Assembly (NCBI RefSeq): GCF_007859865.1
Contig: NZ_SJPI01000002.1
Span: 764,721 to 828,720 of the forward strand
Direction of reading: 5' to 3'
DNA length: 64,000 nucleotides
Origin: Rubripirellula amarantea
Lineage (GTDB): Bacteria > Planctomycetota > Planctomycetia > Pirellulales > Pirellulaceae
Shown here in pieces: positions 1 through 8,119 of this stretch; the stretch's first letter is position 1, and each line of letters begins with the position of its first letter. Under the pieces are notes generated by a model. The model did not search any database, was not told the origin of the DNA, and saw only the letters and a program-made list of their open reading frames with translations. A program made the position numbers and the translations under genes.

Positions 1-1
1 G

Positions 2-610
2 GTTCTTTACGCTGAGTCGTTCTTCTCGTTGCCTGTCAAGCTGCTTCCAGCGGTAGCGGACGATCGCTTGCCGTTTACCGAACGATTGAACGCAGGGAAT
101 CGACAAATCCTATCGACGGACATTCTTCGGTGGCTTGAATCGAGGGTTCCCGACGATGCGTTCTGTTTGCTCGCTGTGACGATGGTCGATCTGTACCCGG
201 ATGACCAATGGAACTTTGTGTTTGGCCAAGCATCGTTAACCAATCGCGTTGGTGTTTACAGCTTTGTGCGATATCGTCCGGATGCTACCCACCAAGAGAA
301 ACGCGGCGGATCTCAATCGCTTATGCTTCGGCGTAGTTGCAAAGTTTTGTCGCACGAGACCGGACACATGTTTGGGCTAAAGCACTGCGTCTACTTCCGT
401 TGCTTGATGAACGGTTCGAATCATCTCGACGAAGCCGACGCGCAACCGAACCACTTGTGTCCGGTCTGCTTGCGAAAGCTGCAATGGGCGTGCAAGTTTG
501 ACGTTGCCGATCGTTACTCAACTCTCAAACGCTTTGCCGAAACGGCTCAATGGGAAGACGAGGCGTTGTGGTTGCAACGACGTTGTGCCTCAATCGACCC
601 AGCACGTTGA
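2..610 (+). CDS. Archaemetzincin-like zinc metallopeptidase (family M54), 5' truncated by window edge
   Basis: The reading frame is open to the first base of the window and already reads as protein (YAESFFSLPVKLLP), so the true start lies upstream; the TTG at 29 is an internal codon. The signature HETGHMFGLKHC fits HExxHxxGxxxC. It is followed by CxxxxCxM and, about 16 residues later, CPVC, matching the archaemetzincin pattern that binds a catalytic zinc and a second structural zinc. Family members are soluble aminopeptidase-like enzymes with poorly known substrates, common in archaea and patchy in bacteria. The stop lies inside a 13-nt tandem repeat. The family call is firm; the physiological role is unknown. 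Confidence 0.9.
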   Translation, partial: VLYAESFFSLPVKLLPAVADDRLPFTERLNAGNRQILSTDILRWLESRVPDDAFCLLAVTMVDLYPDDQWNFVFGQASLTNRVGVYSFVRYRPDATHQEKRGGSQSLMLRRSCKVLSHETGHMFGLKHCVYFRCLMNGSNHLDEADAQPNHLCPVCLRKLQWACKFDVADRYSTLKRFAETAQWEDEALWLQRRCASIDPAR

Positions 611-666
611 CCCAGCAAGTTGAGCCAGCAAGTTAACCCTACATGTAGACCCTGCACGTTGACCCG
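596..666 (+). repeat. 13-nt tandem repeat spanning the archaemetzincin stop codon
   Basis: Five consecutive 13-nt units (596-608, 609-621, 622-634, 635-647, 648-660) plus a partial sixth follow the consensus GACCCAGCACGTT. The gene's own TGA (608-610) sits at the first unit junction. Later junctions also carry stops: TGA 621-623, TAA 634-636, TAG 646-648 and TGA 660-662. Since 13 is not a multiple of 3, the first three stops fall in all three reading frames. Confidence 0.85.
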
Positions 667-713
667 AGGAAAACGTCCGCCCGATAGGAAATTCGCGTGG
701 TGAATCGCCGAGG

Positions 714-1709
714 CTAATAGAGCGCGATTAGCTTTTCTAGCTCTTCGTTGAATTCACGCATCGTTTGGTAGCGGGCGGCAACCTGCTTTGCGGTGGCGCG
801 TGCGAAGATGGCGTCGGCTAACTTTGGGATATCTCGTTCGGGCGAACGTTCGCTCGGCGGCGTCGGTGAACGAGAGCAGATGTTGTCGAACGTGTCGCTT
901 TGATCGACGCCTCGAAAAGGTTCGGCGATGGCCAGGGCCTCGTATAAGCAGACTCCAGCGGAGAACACATCGCTTCGTTCATCCACGTTGCGGTTTGCAA
1001 TTTGTTCGGGCGACATGTAGGTCGGCGTTCCGATGACCTGTTGTGCCGGCGTCAAGGCTTCCATGCGGAAGGGTTCTTCCCCATGTTGTACGGGTTCCTC
1101 GGGCTCGGTTTGGCTGCTGCGAATCGGTTTTCGATCGGGATTCGGTTCCGCTTGGTCGTAATAGGATTGTCCCCAGACCTTGGCCGAGCCCCAGTCGAGC
1201 AAGGTGACTTCGCCAAAGTTACCGACATAGATGTTCTCTGGCTTAACATCGCGATGAATCACGCCTCGCGCGTGAGCGAAGGAGAGCGCGTGGCAAACAT
1301 CGTGCAAAACTTCCAAACGTCGCTTGGTAGGATAAGCCTGGATCGTGCTTTCGTTCTTTTGCGCGATCTTGCGAATCACATCGAAGAAGTTTTCGCCCGA
1401 GATCCGCTTCATCGTGTAAAAGATTCCATCGTTGCGATCTTCACCGATCTCGTAAACCGGCACCGTGACCGGGTGCGGCAATTGCGCGGTCACGCGAGCC
1501 TCGCGAAGCAAGCGTCGACGGTGTTTGCGGTCGAGTCGGTACTCTGGCAGCAACGTCTTGATGACGACAGTGCGACCGATGATCACATCAAAACCCGATT
1601 CCAGTAGCCCGTTGCCACCGCGAGCGATTTCATGCCGATCGGTATAACGTTCGAGTCCGTGTGGAACGTCGGATGGCAACTGAGTGTCAGTATTGGAGAT
1701 GAAAAGCAT
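714..1709 (-). CDS. Serine/threonine protein kinase (Hanks type), cytoplasmic
   Basis: The 331-residue protein is almost entirely a kinase domain. It has a glycine-rich loop near residues 30-35, the ATP-binding lysine at 51 (VVIK), the catalytic HRDVKPEN at 152-159, and DWG at 172-174 replacing the usual DFG. About 45 extra charged residues precede the activation-segment end GTPTYMSPEQ, and an Asp at 247 (DVFS) marks subdomain IX. No membrane segment or C-terminal sensor domain is present, unlike many planctomycete kinases, so it is probably a soluble kinase controlled by a partner or by its activation loop. It converges on the archaemetzincin gene. Substrates cannot be told from sequence. 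Confidence 0.93.
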   Translation of the reverse strand: MLFISNTDTQLPSDVPHGLERYTDRHEIARGGNGLLESGFDVIIGRTVVIKTLLPEYRLDRKHRRRLLREARVTAQLPHPVTVPVYEIGEDRNDGIFYTMKRISGENFFDVIRKIAQKNESTIQAYPTKRRLEVLHDVCHALSFAHARGVIHRDVKPENIYVGNFGEVTLLDWGSAKVWGQSYYDQAEPNPDRKPIRSSQTEPEEPVQHGEEPFRMEALTPAQQVIGTPTYMSPEQIANRNVDERSDVFSAGVCLYEALAIAEPFRGVDQSDTFDNICSRSPTPPSERSPERDIPKLADAIFARATAKQVAARYQTMREFNEELEKLIALY

Positions 1710-1854
1710 GAGACGCCATTCAATGAAATTTGATGTAAGGTAGGTACCGGTTCACTGTCCTTTAATCCACCAGCTATTCGCCTCGGCGTGGCAGCTTTGC
1801 CAACTGTAGCGACTTGTTCGTGCCGCAAATCGCGTGTGTGATCAAAGTTGCATG

Positions 1855-2787
1855 CTATGCCGAGTGTTTTCGACCCAAAAACGAAAGCTGATCCGCTAGT
1901 GTGGCAACAGCAGGCATCATAACACCTGCACGCTCCGCTGCCGCGAGTGGACGTCGAAAGATTGCGTCAATTTCCATCGGACGCCCGGCCAAATAGTCCA
2001 ACCGCATGCTGCTGTCGTAGGGCACCATCACGCGTGTCGCCTCCATTGTCTTTTCTTTGAACATCTCAGGGATCATCACGCCACATCCCGCGGCCCCCGC
2101 ATGCACTTCGTTGATGATGCGTTTGGCCAGTGCGACTGAGTTGTTGTCTTCAATCAGTTCTTTGGTCGACGCGTTGAGCACGACGGACAAGCCATTGAAG
2201 GGGATGTTCCAAAGCAACTTGCGCCACCGAGTCATCGGCAAGTCGTGCGTTGCGTTAACCTCAATTCCAGCCGATTGAAATTCCGATTCGATACGTCGTG
2301 CGCGTTCCGAGATTGGGATCGCGGTGGGCCCCCATTCGCCAAACACGATGCGGCCTTGATCGAGGTGGCGGATGTGACCAGGCCCAACCTTGTTGCTGCA
2401 TAGAAAACAAGAACCACCCAGGACACGATCGTTGCCAACGATTGCCGCTGCATCACTTTCTACATCGAGCCCATTTTGCAAACACAGCACCACGCCCGCG
2501 CCGCAGGTGGACGGTGGCAACAATTTTTCGAGCAAATGGTTGTTGGTCGTCTTGAGCGCCAACAACGTGACATCGCATGGCGGAATCGATTCGGCACGGT
2601 TGTGGGCATGAACCGACGGCAAATGAAAGTCACCCCAGATGGATTCGACCGTCAATCCATGTTGCTTGACGAACTCGTAGTCGCTGTGCAGCAGAAAATG
2701 AACCTCGTGGCCAGCCTTTGCCAACAATGCTCCATAGAGTCCGCCGAGCGCACCCGAGCCGATGATCGCGTAGCTTTGTTTCGTCAT
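1855..2787 (-). CDS. Ketopantoate reductase-like (ApbA/PanE family) NADP-dependent oxidoreductase
   Basis: An N-terminal Rossmann motif GSGALGG (G10, G12, G15) and QNG at 104-106 fit NADPH binding. K190, N194 and N198 (KLLWNIPFN) correspond to the catalytic lysine and asparagine region, and the C-terminal SSMRLD...GRPMEIDAI block is the substrate-side motif. Family members reduce 2-dehydropantoate to pantoate for coenzyme A synthesis, but planctomycetes carry several paralogues of uncertain substrate. The ATG overlaps the stop of the upstream sulfatase gene in an ATGA arrangement, which implies translational coupling. Because of that partner I do not assign panE firmly; it could reduce another 2-oxoacid. 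Confidence 0.85.
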   Translation of the reverse strand: MTKQSYAIIGSGALGGLYGALLAKAGHEVHFLLHSDYEFVKQHGLTVESIWGDFHLPSVHAHNRAESIPPCDVTLLALKTTNNHLLEKLLPPSTCGAGVVLCLQNGLDVESDAAAIVGNDRVLGGSCFLCSNKVGPGHIRHLDQGRIVFGEWGPTAIPISERARRIESEFQSAGIEVNATHDLPMTRWRKLLWNIPFNGLSVVLNASTKELIEDNNSVALAKRIINEVHAGAAGCGVMIPEMFKEKTMEATRVMVPYDSSMRLDYLAGRPMEIDAIFRRPLAAAERAGVMMPAVATLADQLSFLGRKHSA

Positions 2788-4790
2788 TTCTTATCACTCG
2801 TGCGATTGAATTCCAACTTTATCTTTGGCGCTTGGTCGCCTTCTACCAATGCGATGCACGTTAGCGGATGAGTACCGACACCTAGTTTGATGGTTTCGGA
2901 CCTAGTCGTTGAACCGTCGTAGCCGAAATCAGCGTCCAGCAGAGCGATGTCATGCAGACGCACGAAAGACTTCACGTCACTTTGCAGCGTGAACGTGTAG
3001 TGTCCTGGCTGGTCAATCTGGATGTCTTGCGTCCAAACGGCCGCACCACGTTCCGAAGGCGACGATTCGGCGAGTTCACCTAGACGTGGTGTCCGAACGC
3101 GAGTGATTCCCTCAAAGATCGAAGGGTGAGGTACGTACTCGAAGGCTCCGGGTAGAAACTGAATTTTGACCGCGTCGTTTCCCTTGGTTGATGAACGGTC
3201 AGCCTTGTATCCAGGAACAGCAATTTGGTCGTACGGTCGCGGTGCCGATTCGTTGGGACGCCTCATGCGAGCGACTTGATTGCGAAGCTTCTTGCTGGTC
3301 GCGGGCATCTGCGAAGCGATGTTCGTTTGCTGCGTTGGATCATTCTCTCGATCAAACAACATGAAGTCCGAAGACGGCTTGGTGATATTGAATCGAACAG
3401 CACTGTTGCCTTCGATTTGCATGGCTTGCATTTGTCCGCGACGTTGGTTGCGCTTCCACTCAGGAAAGCTTTCATAGTTTGGTGTCTTACCCCGGTTAAG
3501 GTACTCGACATAAATCGTGCTAGGCTTGCCGCTGCCTTGGGTCCAACGCGGGAGCAACGAAACGCCATCCGTGCGGGCGGGGGCAGCCTGGCCTGCGATG
3601 TCTGCTAGCGTGGGCATCCAATCGTGGAACTGCGAGGGTTGATCGTCGATCTGGCCCGGCGCGATCTTACTGGGCCACCACGCTAATGTTGGAACTCGGA
3701 TTCCGCCTTCCCAAACGTCTCGCTTGATTCCGTCAAAAGGACCGAATGAATCGAACGAGTCCGGTGAGTAGCGAATACCTTCAAGATAGCTTTCCTCGTG
3801 AGGTCCATTGTCGCTCGACAAAACGACCAAGGTGTCTTCAGCGATTCCTAGTTCGGTAAGCGTGTCCAAGAGATCGCCTACGCAATCGTCGATCCGTCGA
3901 ACCATGGTCGCGAACCGCTGTTCCACATTTGTCCAAGATGGATCACTACATTCAGGGTGGTAGTAGGAATCGATGGTGCCGGTAGCCGTGTTGATCATTT
4001 GGCCTGGCTTTCCAAGCCACTGGATTCCTCCCTTCACGCCCGTGCCCTCGGGATATTCCATCGAAGGAACCTGCAGCGCAGCGTGAGGCGTATCGTAGGC
4101 CAAGAAGAGAAAGAAAGGTTGATCGGGTTGGGTGGAGTGTTGCGAGATCACAAAGTCCTTCGCTTTGGCCGTGAAGAGATCGGTGGTGTAGCATCCCTTC
4201 AAGCTCGCCGAGACCTCTTCGTTGTTGTGCCAGACCTCCTTGGGTGTTTGGTGATTCTCGCCATTACCCAGCGGCCAATCATGAGCGGGATAGTGAATGT
4301 GGCCATCGACGTGGCGCACATATCCGTAGAATTCGTCGAAGCCTCGCTTGGTCGGATAAGCGGGCCAGTTCATTGCGGAATCGCCTGGGCCTTGTAGCCC
4401 GTACTTACCAATCAATGCGGTGCGGTATCCGGCCAACTGCATCACGGTTCCGAGAGTGTGATTGTCTTCCAAGGCCTTATCGAATTGGTTGTCGCGGATC
4501 TCGGCGTGTCCTTGATGCACGCCCGTCAGCAGAGACGCCCGCGCAGGGGCGCAAACTGGTGCGGCGCAGTAGTGCGAACGGACTTGCACCCCTTCGGCCG
4601 CCATGCGGTCCAAGCGAGGCGTAGCAAAGTCTTTATGGTTAGGATCGGAATTCTGGTGCAGTATTCCTAGATCTCCCCAGCCAAGGTCATCGCATAAAAT
4701 AAATATGACGTTGGCGGGTTGGGTCTCGTCGGCGACGACAAGCCCCACGCTAAGCGAATAGATGCAAAGCAGCGCGAAAAGCGTTTTCAT
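2784..4790 (-). CDS. Secreted sulfatase (type I, formylglycine-dependent)
   Basis: A signal peptide covers residues 1-20 (cut after VVA). The sulfatase core begins with NVIFILCDDLGWGD, whose DD at 34-35 binds the metal. The CAPAR motif at 80-84 matches CxAxR, so C80 should be converted to formylglycine. A later SSDNGPHEE supplies further metal ligands. The catalytic part spans about 460 residues; a C-terminal stretch of about 150 residues looks like a beta-rich accessory domain. Planctomycetes carry many such enzymes for sulfated algal polysaccharides. The substrate cannot be predicted. The stop overlaps the downstream ApbA/PanE-family gene by 4 nt. Confidence 0.95.
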   Translation of the reverse strand: MKTLFALLCIYSLSVGLVVADETQPANVIFILCDDLGWGDLGILHQNSDPNHKDFATPRLDRMAAEGVQVRSHYCAAPVCAPARASLLTGVHQGHAEIRDNQFDKALEDNHTLGTVMQLAGYRTALIGKYGLQGPGDSAMNWPAYPTKRGFDEFYGYVRHVDGHIHYPAHDWPLGNGENHQTPKEVWHNNEEVSASLKGCYTTDLFTAKAKDFVISQHSTQPDQPFFLFLAYDTPHAALQVPSMEYPEGTGVKGGIQWLGKPGQMINTATGTIDSYYHPECSDPSWTNVEQRFATMVRRIDDCVGDLLDTLTELGIAEDTLVVLSSDNGPHEESYLEGIRYSPDSFDSFGPFDGIKRDVWEGGIRVPTLAWWPSKIAPGQIDDQPSQFHDWMPTLADIAGQAAPARTDGVSLLPRWTQGSGKPSTIYVEYLNRGKTPNYESFPEWKRNQRRGQMQAMQIEGNSAVRFNITKPSSDFMLFDRENDPTQQTNIASQMPATSKKLRNQVARMRRPNESAPRPYDQIAVPGYKADRSSTKGNDAVKIQFLPGAFEYVPHPSIFEGITRVRTPRLGELAESSPSERGAAVWTQDIQIDQPGHYTFTLQSDVKSFVRLHDIALLDADFGYDGSTTRSETIKLGVGTHPLTCIALVEGDQAPKIKLEFNRTSDKK

Positions 4791-4977
4791 GAGATGGCCT
4801 GGTAAAATGTTAAGGTGAATTGCGATGCGATTGATCTACTCAACTCAGAGGCTAAGCACCATCGTTTCGTGGCTCGATAAGAGTATATTGGAATCAGCAC
4901 CTCAATCGTAACCACACCGTGTTCAGAACCTTCCGGCGAGTCCCGTTCACCGTCGGTTCCATCCTTGGCGAATAGAC

Positions 4978-5610
4978 ATGATTTTGATCGGCACGATGAA
5001 TTTGACGCGGACTCGCGACACGGGCAACTTTTACTGCCCCACGTGTAGCGTCGATCAAACTTATCGTTTGCGTTCGCGGCGTCCGTTTCTGACGCTGTAT
5101 TTCATCCCCACTGTGCCTGTGGGTGCGGCGGAGCTGTTCGTCCAGTGCGACCAGTGTCGTTCAACGTGGGACGTTTCGGTCCTTGAAATGGACAAGGAAA
5201 CGCACGAGATGGCGATTGCCGAACAGTTTCGCACCGAAGCAATCCGCGCGTCTGTTTTGGTCACCTTGGTCGACGGAACCATTAGTGAAGAAGAGATTAA
5301 TGGTTTGTTGAAGGTATCGCGGGGAGTCTTGGACTATGACCTTGATCGCGAAGAACTAGGGCATCTGTGTTCGGTCGCTCGTCAGAACCAAATCGAAGCG
5401 ACGAACTATGTGCTGACGGTGTCACGACGGTGGACACAAGAGCAAAAAATGAAGGCGATCGAAGCGATGTTCTTAGCCGCGACCGTCGACCCAGAAATGT
5501 CCGACGTGAAATTGCAGGTCCTAGCGAGAATGCGAGAAGTGCTGGATTTGACGGATCGCGAGTATCAAACAGCGATCGAGCGTGGTTTGGATCGCAACGA
5601 TCTTGCTTGA
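4978..5610 (+). CDS. Zinc-ribbon protein with TerB-like helical domain
   Basis: The 210-residue protein has an N-terminal zinc ribbon (C20-x2-C23 and C57-x2-C60) around a hydrophobic LTLYFIPTVPVG segment, followed by an all-helical C-terminal region (about 80-205). That region reads like a TerB/DUF533-type domain, with an EEINGLL acidic patch and the EAMFLAATVD helix. TerB-like domains bind divalent metals and occur in stress and membrane-associated complexes; the function here is unknown. ATG 4978 is used; ATG 4996 is a second possible start and keeps both cysteine pairs. It is transcribed divergently from the sulfatase gene. Confidence 0.75.
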   Translation: MILIGTMNLTRTRDTGNFYCPTCSVDQTYRLRSRRPFLTLYFIPTVPVGAAELFVQCDQCRSTWDVSVLEMDKETHEMAIAEQFRTEAIRASVLVTLVDGTISEEEINGLLKVSRGVLDYDLDREELGHLCSVARQNQIEATNYVLTVSRRWTQEQKMKAIEAMFLAATVDPEMSDVKLQVLARMREVLDLTDREYQTAIERGLDRNDLA

Positions 5611-5654
5611 TTGCGATATCAACACGACAAAATTGCAGTGTCAACACGGTGAAA
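5610..5654 (+). repeat. Two-copy 22-23-nt imperfect repeat just after the TerB-like gene stop
   Basis: ATTGCGATATCAACACGACA (from 5610) recurs as ATTGCAGTGTCAACACGGTG (from 5632) with a few substitutions. The first copy starts on the last base of the TGA stop. No function is apparent. Confidence 0.6.
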
Positions 5655-5826
5655 CTGTGACAACCGTTACGTTTGTCCACTTTGCGACTTGAATCATGTT
5701 GCAAAGACGCGGCAAACTGCCGATCGACGGATTCTCAACCTAGCTTTTCGATGCAGGCGGACACCACCGGACTTGTAGTCGGATCGGCGCTGCCTTTGTG
5801 CACTTGTCCTTTGTCACAAAGATCTC

Positions 5827-6342
5827 ATGATCCGGTCACTTCAACTATCCGCTTCTCAATCGCTGGCGAGACGCTGCGTGGCCAAACCACGCCGGGCCGC
5901 GGTGCACCCGCGCAAGCCTGCGCAAGTTGGCGACGTTGGTCAACGTAGTACATTTGCGAAGTCGCATCCTGTTCGCGGCGTTGCGGTCGTCGAGCTTGCG
6001 ATCTGTTTGCCGCTGCTGGTGTTTGTTCTGTTGGGCACCATCGAAGCGTGCCACATGATTCACCTCAAGCAAGACCTGTCGGTGGCTGCCTATGAAGGCG
6101 TGCGAATTGGTGTGCTTCCAGGATCGAGCAAGACTGCCATTGAAACGCAGTGCAACATGTTGATGGAAGATCGCGGAATCAAAGGGTACAGCATTACGAT
6201 CAGTTCCGACCCCAAGACACTCACGCGAGGCCAACCGTTGACCGTTACCGTCGCCGCCCCTTGCACTCAGAACTCACTCGTCGGTGCGGTTCTCTATCAA
6301 GACAAAACCTTGACTGAATCCATGGTCATGCGTGTCGAATGA
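5827..6342 (+). CDS. TadE-like pseudopilin
   Basis: About 50 basic N-terminal residues precede RGVAVVELAICLPLLVFVLL. This is a type IVb prepilin-like segment with Gly51 before the cleavage point and Glu56 at mature position +5, followed by one membrane helix and a small periplasmic domain. TadE-type proteins are minor pseudopilins of tight-adherence (Flp) pili, processed by a TadV/CpaA peptidase. The gene is first in a three-gene unit; its stop overlaps the next ATG by 4 nt. No ATPase, secretin or peptidase gene is in the window, so those would have to be encoded elsewhere. The leader is longer than usual and the start could be internal. Confidence 0.82.
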   Translation: MIRSLQLSASQSLARRCVAKPRRAAVHPRKPAQVGDVGQRSTFAKSHPVRGVAVVELAICLPLLVFVLLGTIEACHMIHLKQDLSVAAYEGVRIGVLPGSSKTAIETQCNMLMEDRGIKGYSITISSDPKTLTRGQPLTVTVAAPCTQNSLVGAVLYQDKTLTESMVMRVE

Positions 6343-7502
6343 TTGGTCCCTCTCGAATCGAAAGATCATCGAAGATGAAAGCACATCGCAACTCAACAAG
6401 TTGTCATTCACGTCACGGGTCCACCATGATCGCGGTGATGGCAATGTTGCCGTTCCTGCTAATCATGGCCGCGATGGCGATCAATCTGTCCTATGTGCAA
6501 TCGATTCAGACGAAAACACAAATGGTCACGGATGCCGCGACGCGAGCGGCTGGGACGCAGTACGCGACCACCGAAAGCGAAGCGGCTGCGATTTCAGCGG
6601 CGCAAGCCATAGCGGCCGCCAACCCTATCGAAGGCATCACGCTAACGTTTACACCATCGGATTTTGAGTTTGGTGTGAGCACTCGTAGTAGCACTACCAG
6701 CCGATACAGCTTCGCCGCCGGGGGGCCGGGCAACGCCGTTCGACTGTCGACCAACAGTTTTGCTTCGGGAACCGGTGCGGCTTTGACTCCTGCGTTTCCT
6801 CTGTTCGGCAATGACTCTGAAATCCGTCCCCTCTGCACCGCGGCACACACTCAACTCGCGCTCGACATCGCCATCGTTGTCGACCGCAGCGGTTCGATGT
6901 GCTTTTCGACTTCAGAAGACTCGATGAGCGGATCACCACCGGCATCGGCGCCCGTGGGATGGAATTACAGCGGGCCGGTTCCGCCCAATAGTCGTTGGCT
7001 AGATGTGGTTGATGCGGTGAATGGCTTTTGTGACGAGCTGGAAGCGACGTACGGCATAGAGCAGGCATCGCTTTCGAGCTACGAAACAAACAGTGCAACC
7101 CATGTCATGTTGACGAGGTACTACAGCAACATTCGCAATGCACTCGACGACATCAGCGACGATTTCGACGGGCAAGCAACGAATGTTGGCGATGGAATCC
7201 TAGAGGGAGTGGCGTGTCTGAACGATCCTTCGAAAGCTCGCAGATGGGCGACCAAGGTGATGGTGTTGCTAAGCGATGGCAATCACAACACTGGGACCGA
7301 TCCGTACGTTGCTGTGGATTCTGCCATTGCCGGTTCGATTCCGATCTACACCGTCAGCTTTAGTGACGAAGCGAACACGATCCTGATGGAAGACATGGCT
7401 TCGATGACGGGCGGCAACCATTACAGCGCTCTTAACGCAAGCCAACTCAACGCGGCTTTCCGCGATATCGCTCGCAGCTTGCCGTCCATTTTGACTCAGT
7501 AA
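6339..7502 (+). CDS. TadG-like protein with von Willebrand factor A domain
   Basis: Residues 26-55 form a TadG/TadE-like N-terminal membrane segment (HGSTMIAVMAMLPFLLIMAA). The vWA domain begins near 173 with a complete MIDAS motif DRSGS (182-186), a later conserved Thr in GQATNVGDG, and the VLLSDGNH strand. The topology is one membrane anchor with the metal-dependent adhesion domain outside. TadG proteins take part in Tad pilus or adhesin assembly. The first ATG overlaps the tadE-like stop; M13 (6375) is an alternative start. It lies between two tadE-like genes. Confidence 0.85.
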   Translation: MIGPSRIERSSKMKAHRNSTSCHSRHGSTMIAVMAMLPFLLIMAAMAINLSYVQSIQTKTQMVTDAATRAAGTQYATTESEAAAISAAQAIAAANPIEGITLTFTPSDFEFGVSTRSSTTSRYSFAAGGPGNAVRLSTNSFASGTGAALTPAFPLFGNDSEIRPLCTAAHTQLALDIAIVVDRSGSMCFSTSEDSMSGSPPASAPVGWNYSGPVPPNSRWLDVVDAVNGFCDELEATYGIEQASLSSYETNSATHVMLTRYYSNIRNALDDISDDFDGQATNVGDGILEGVACLNDPSKARRWATKVMVLLSDGNHNTGTDPYVAVDSAIAGSIPIYTVSFSDEANTILMEDMASMTGGNHYSALNASQLNAAFRDIARSLPSILTQ

Positions 7503-7526
7503 CCCAACGACTATTGAAGTCCCTTG

Positions 7527-7988
7527 ATGATGAAGTATTCCTTAGCTAAGCGACCAAGTTCACGGCAACACGCACCCACGGGCGCGGTGGCGGTTGAGTT
7601 TGCAATATCGGCCGCAGTTCTCTTGCTCATCATCTTTGCGTCGATCGAGTTCACTCGCATGTCGATGGTTCGTCACGCAGTTAAGCATGCCTCCTATCTC
7701 GCTGCTCGGCAGGCAATGGTGGTCGGAGCATCGACTGCGGAAGCCGAAGGCGTGGCGTTAAACCACTTGCAGAACGCTGGATTGTCGTTTGGGTCCGTGA
7801 ATGTGAATCCAGCGACGATCACCGATGACACTCAAATTGTCGAAGTGACCGTGAACGTGCCGGTTCACGGTAACAGTTGGATTGCGCCGGTCTACTTCAG
7901 CGGTGACATGACCGGGCGAACTCGCATCTTGGCTGAACGAGCTCCCGCTAGAATGGCAGAAGCTGTTCCCGCCGGTCCAGCGCCGTAA
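7527..7988 (+). CDS. TadE-like pseudopilin (second copy)
   Basis: Residues 18-45 read TGAVAVEFAISAAVLLLIIF. Gly19 precedes the putative cleavage site and Glu24 sits at mature +5, the classic TadE arrangement, with a single membrane helix and a periplasmic domain of about 110 residues. The start is ATG 7527 (a TTG precedes it); a second ATG follows directly. It lies 24 nt after the vWA protein stop, so it is almost certainly cotranscribed. Sequence outside the leader differs clearly from the first TadE-like protein. Confidence 0.85.
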   Translation: MMKYSLAKRPSSRQHAPTGAVAVEFAISAAVLLLIIFASIEFTRMSMVRHAVKHASYLAARQAMVVGASTAEAEGVALNHLQNAGLSFGSVNVNPATITDDTQIVEVTVNVPVHGNSWIAPVYFSGDMTGRTRILAERAPARMAEAVPAGPAP

Positions 7989-8091
7989 GCTGCTTCAAAA
8001 CGCGGCGCCGTGAGGCTGCGAAACACCACAGCACAATGACGTGACGTGACGTGCCATATCATTTCATGTCAGGCATGTCGCAGCGTGATTA

Positions 8092-8119
8092 GCCTCGCAG
8101 CATAGCGATTATGCGAGGC
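8092..8119. terminator. Perfect 8-bp hairpin spanning the SulP stop codon
   Basis: GCCTCGCA (8092-8099) and TGCGAGGC (8112-8119) are perfectly complementary across a 12-nt loop that contains the SulP gene's TAA (8109-8111). It lies between convergent genes (TadE-like and SulP) and could terminate both, though no long U-tract follows. Confidence 0.45.

Noticed and set aside
409-421. GGTTCGAATC resembling a tRNA T-loop
   Set aside because: It lies inside the archaemetzincin coding sequence (NGSNH region) and no acceptor stem or anticodon arm surrounds it.
1002-1607. Plus-strand frame of 201 codons antisense to the kinase
   Set aside because: The minus strand encodes a kinase with intact HRD and SPE motifs; this frame is its mirror and has no family character.
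5673-5948. Plus-strand frame of 91 codons before the first TadE-like gene
   Set aside because: It overlaps the TadE-like start in another frame and is Ser/Cys/Thr-rich without any motif.
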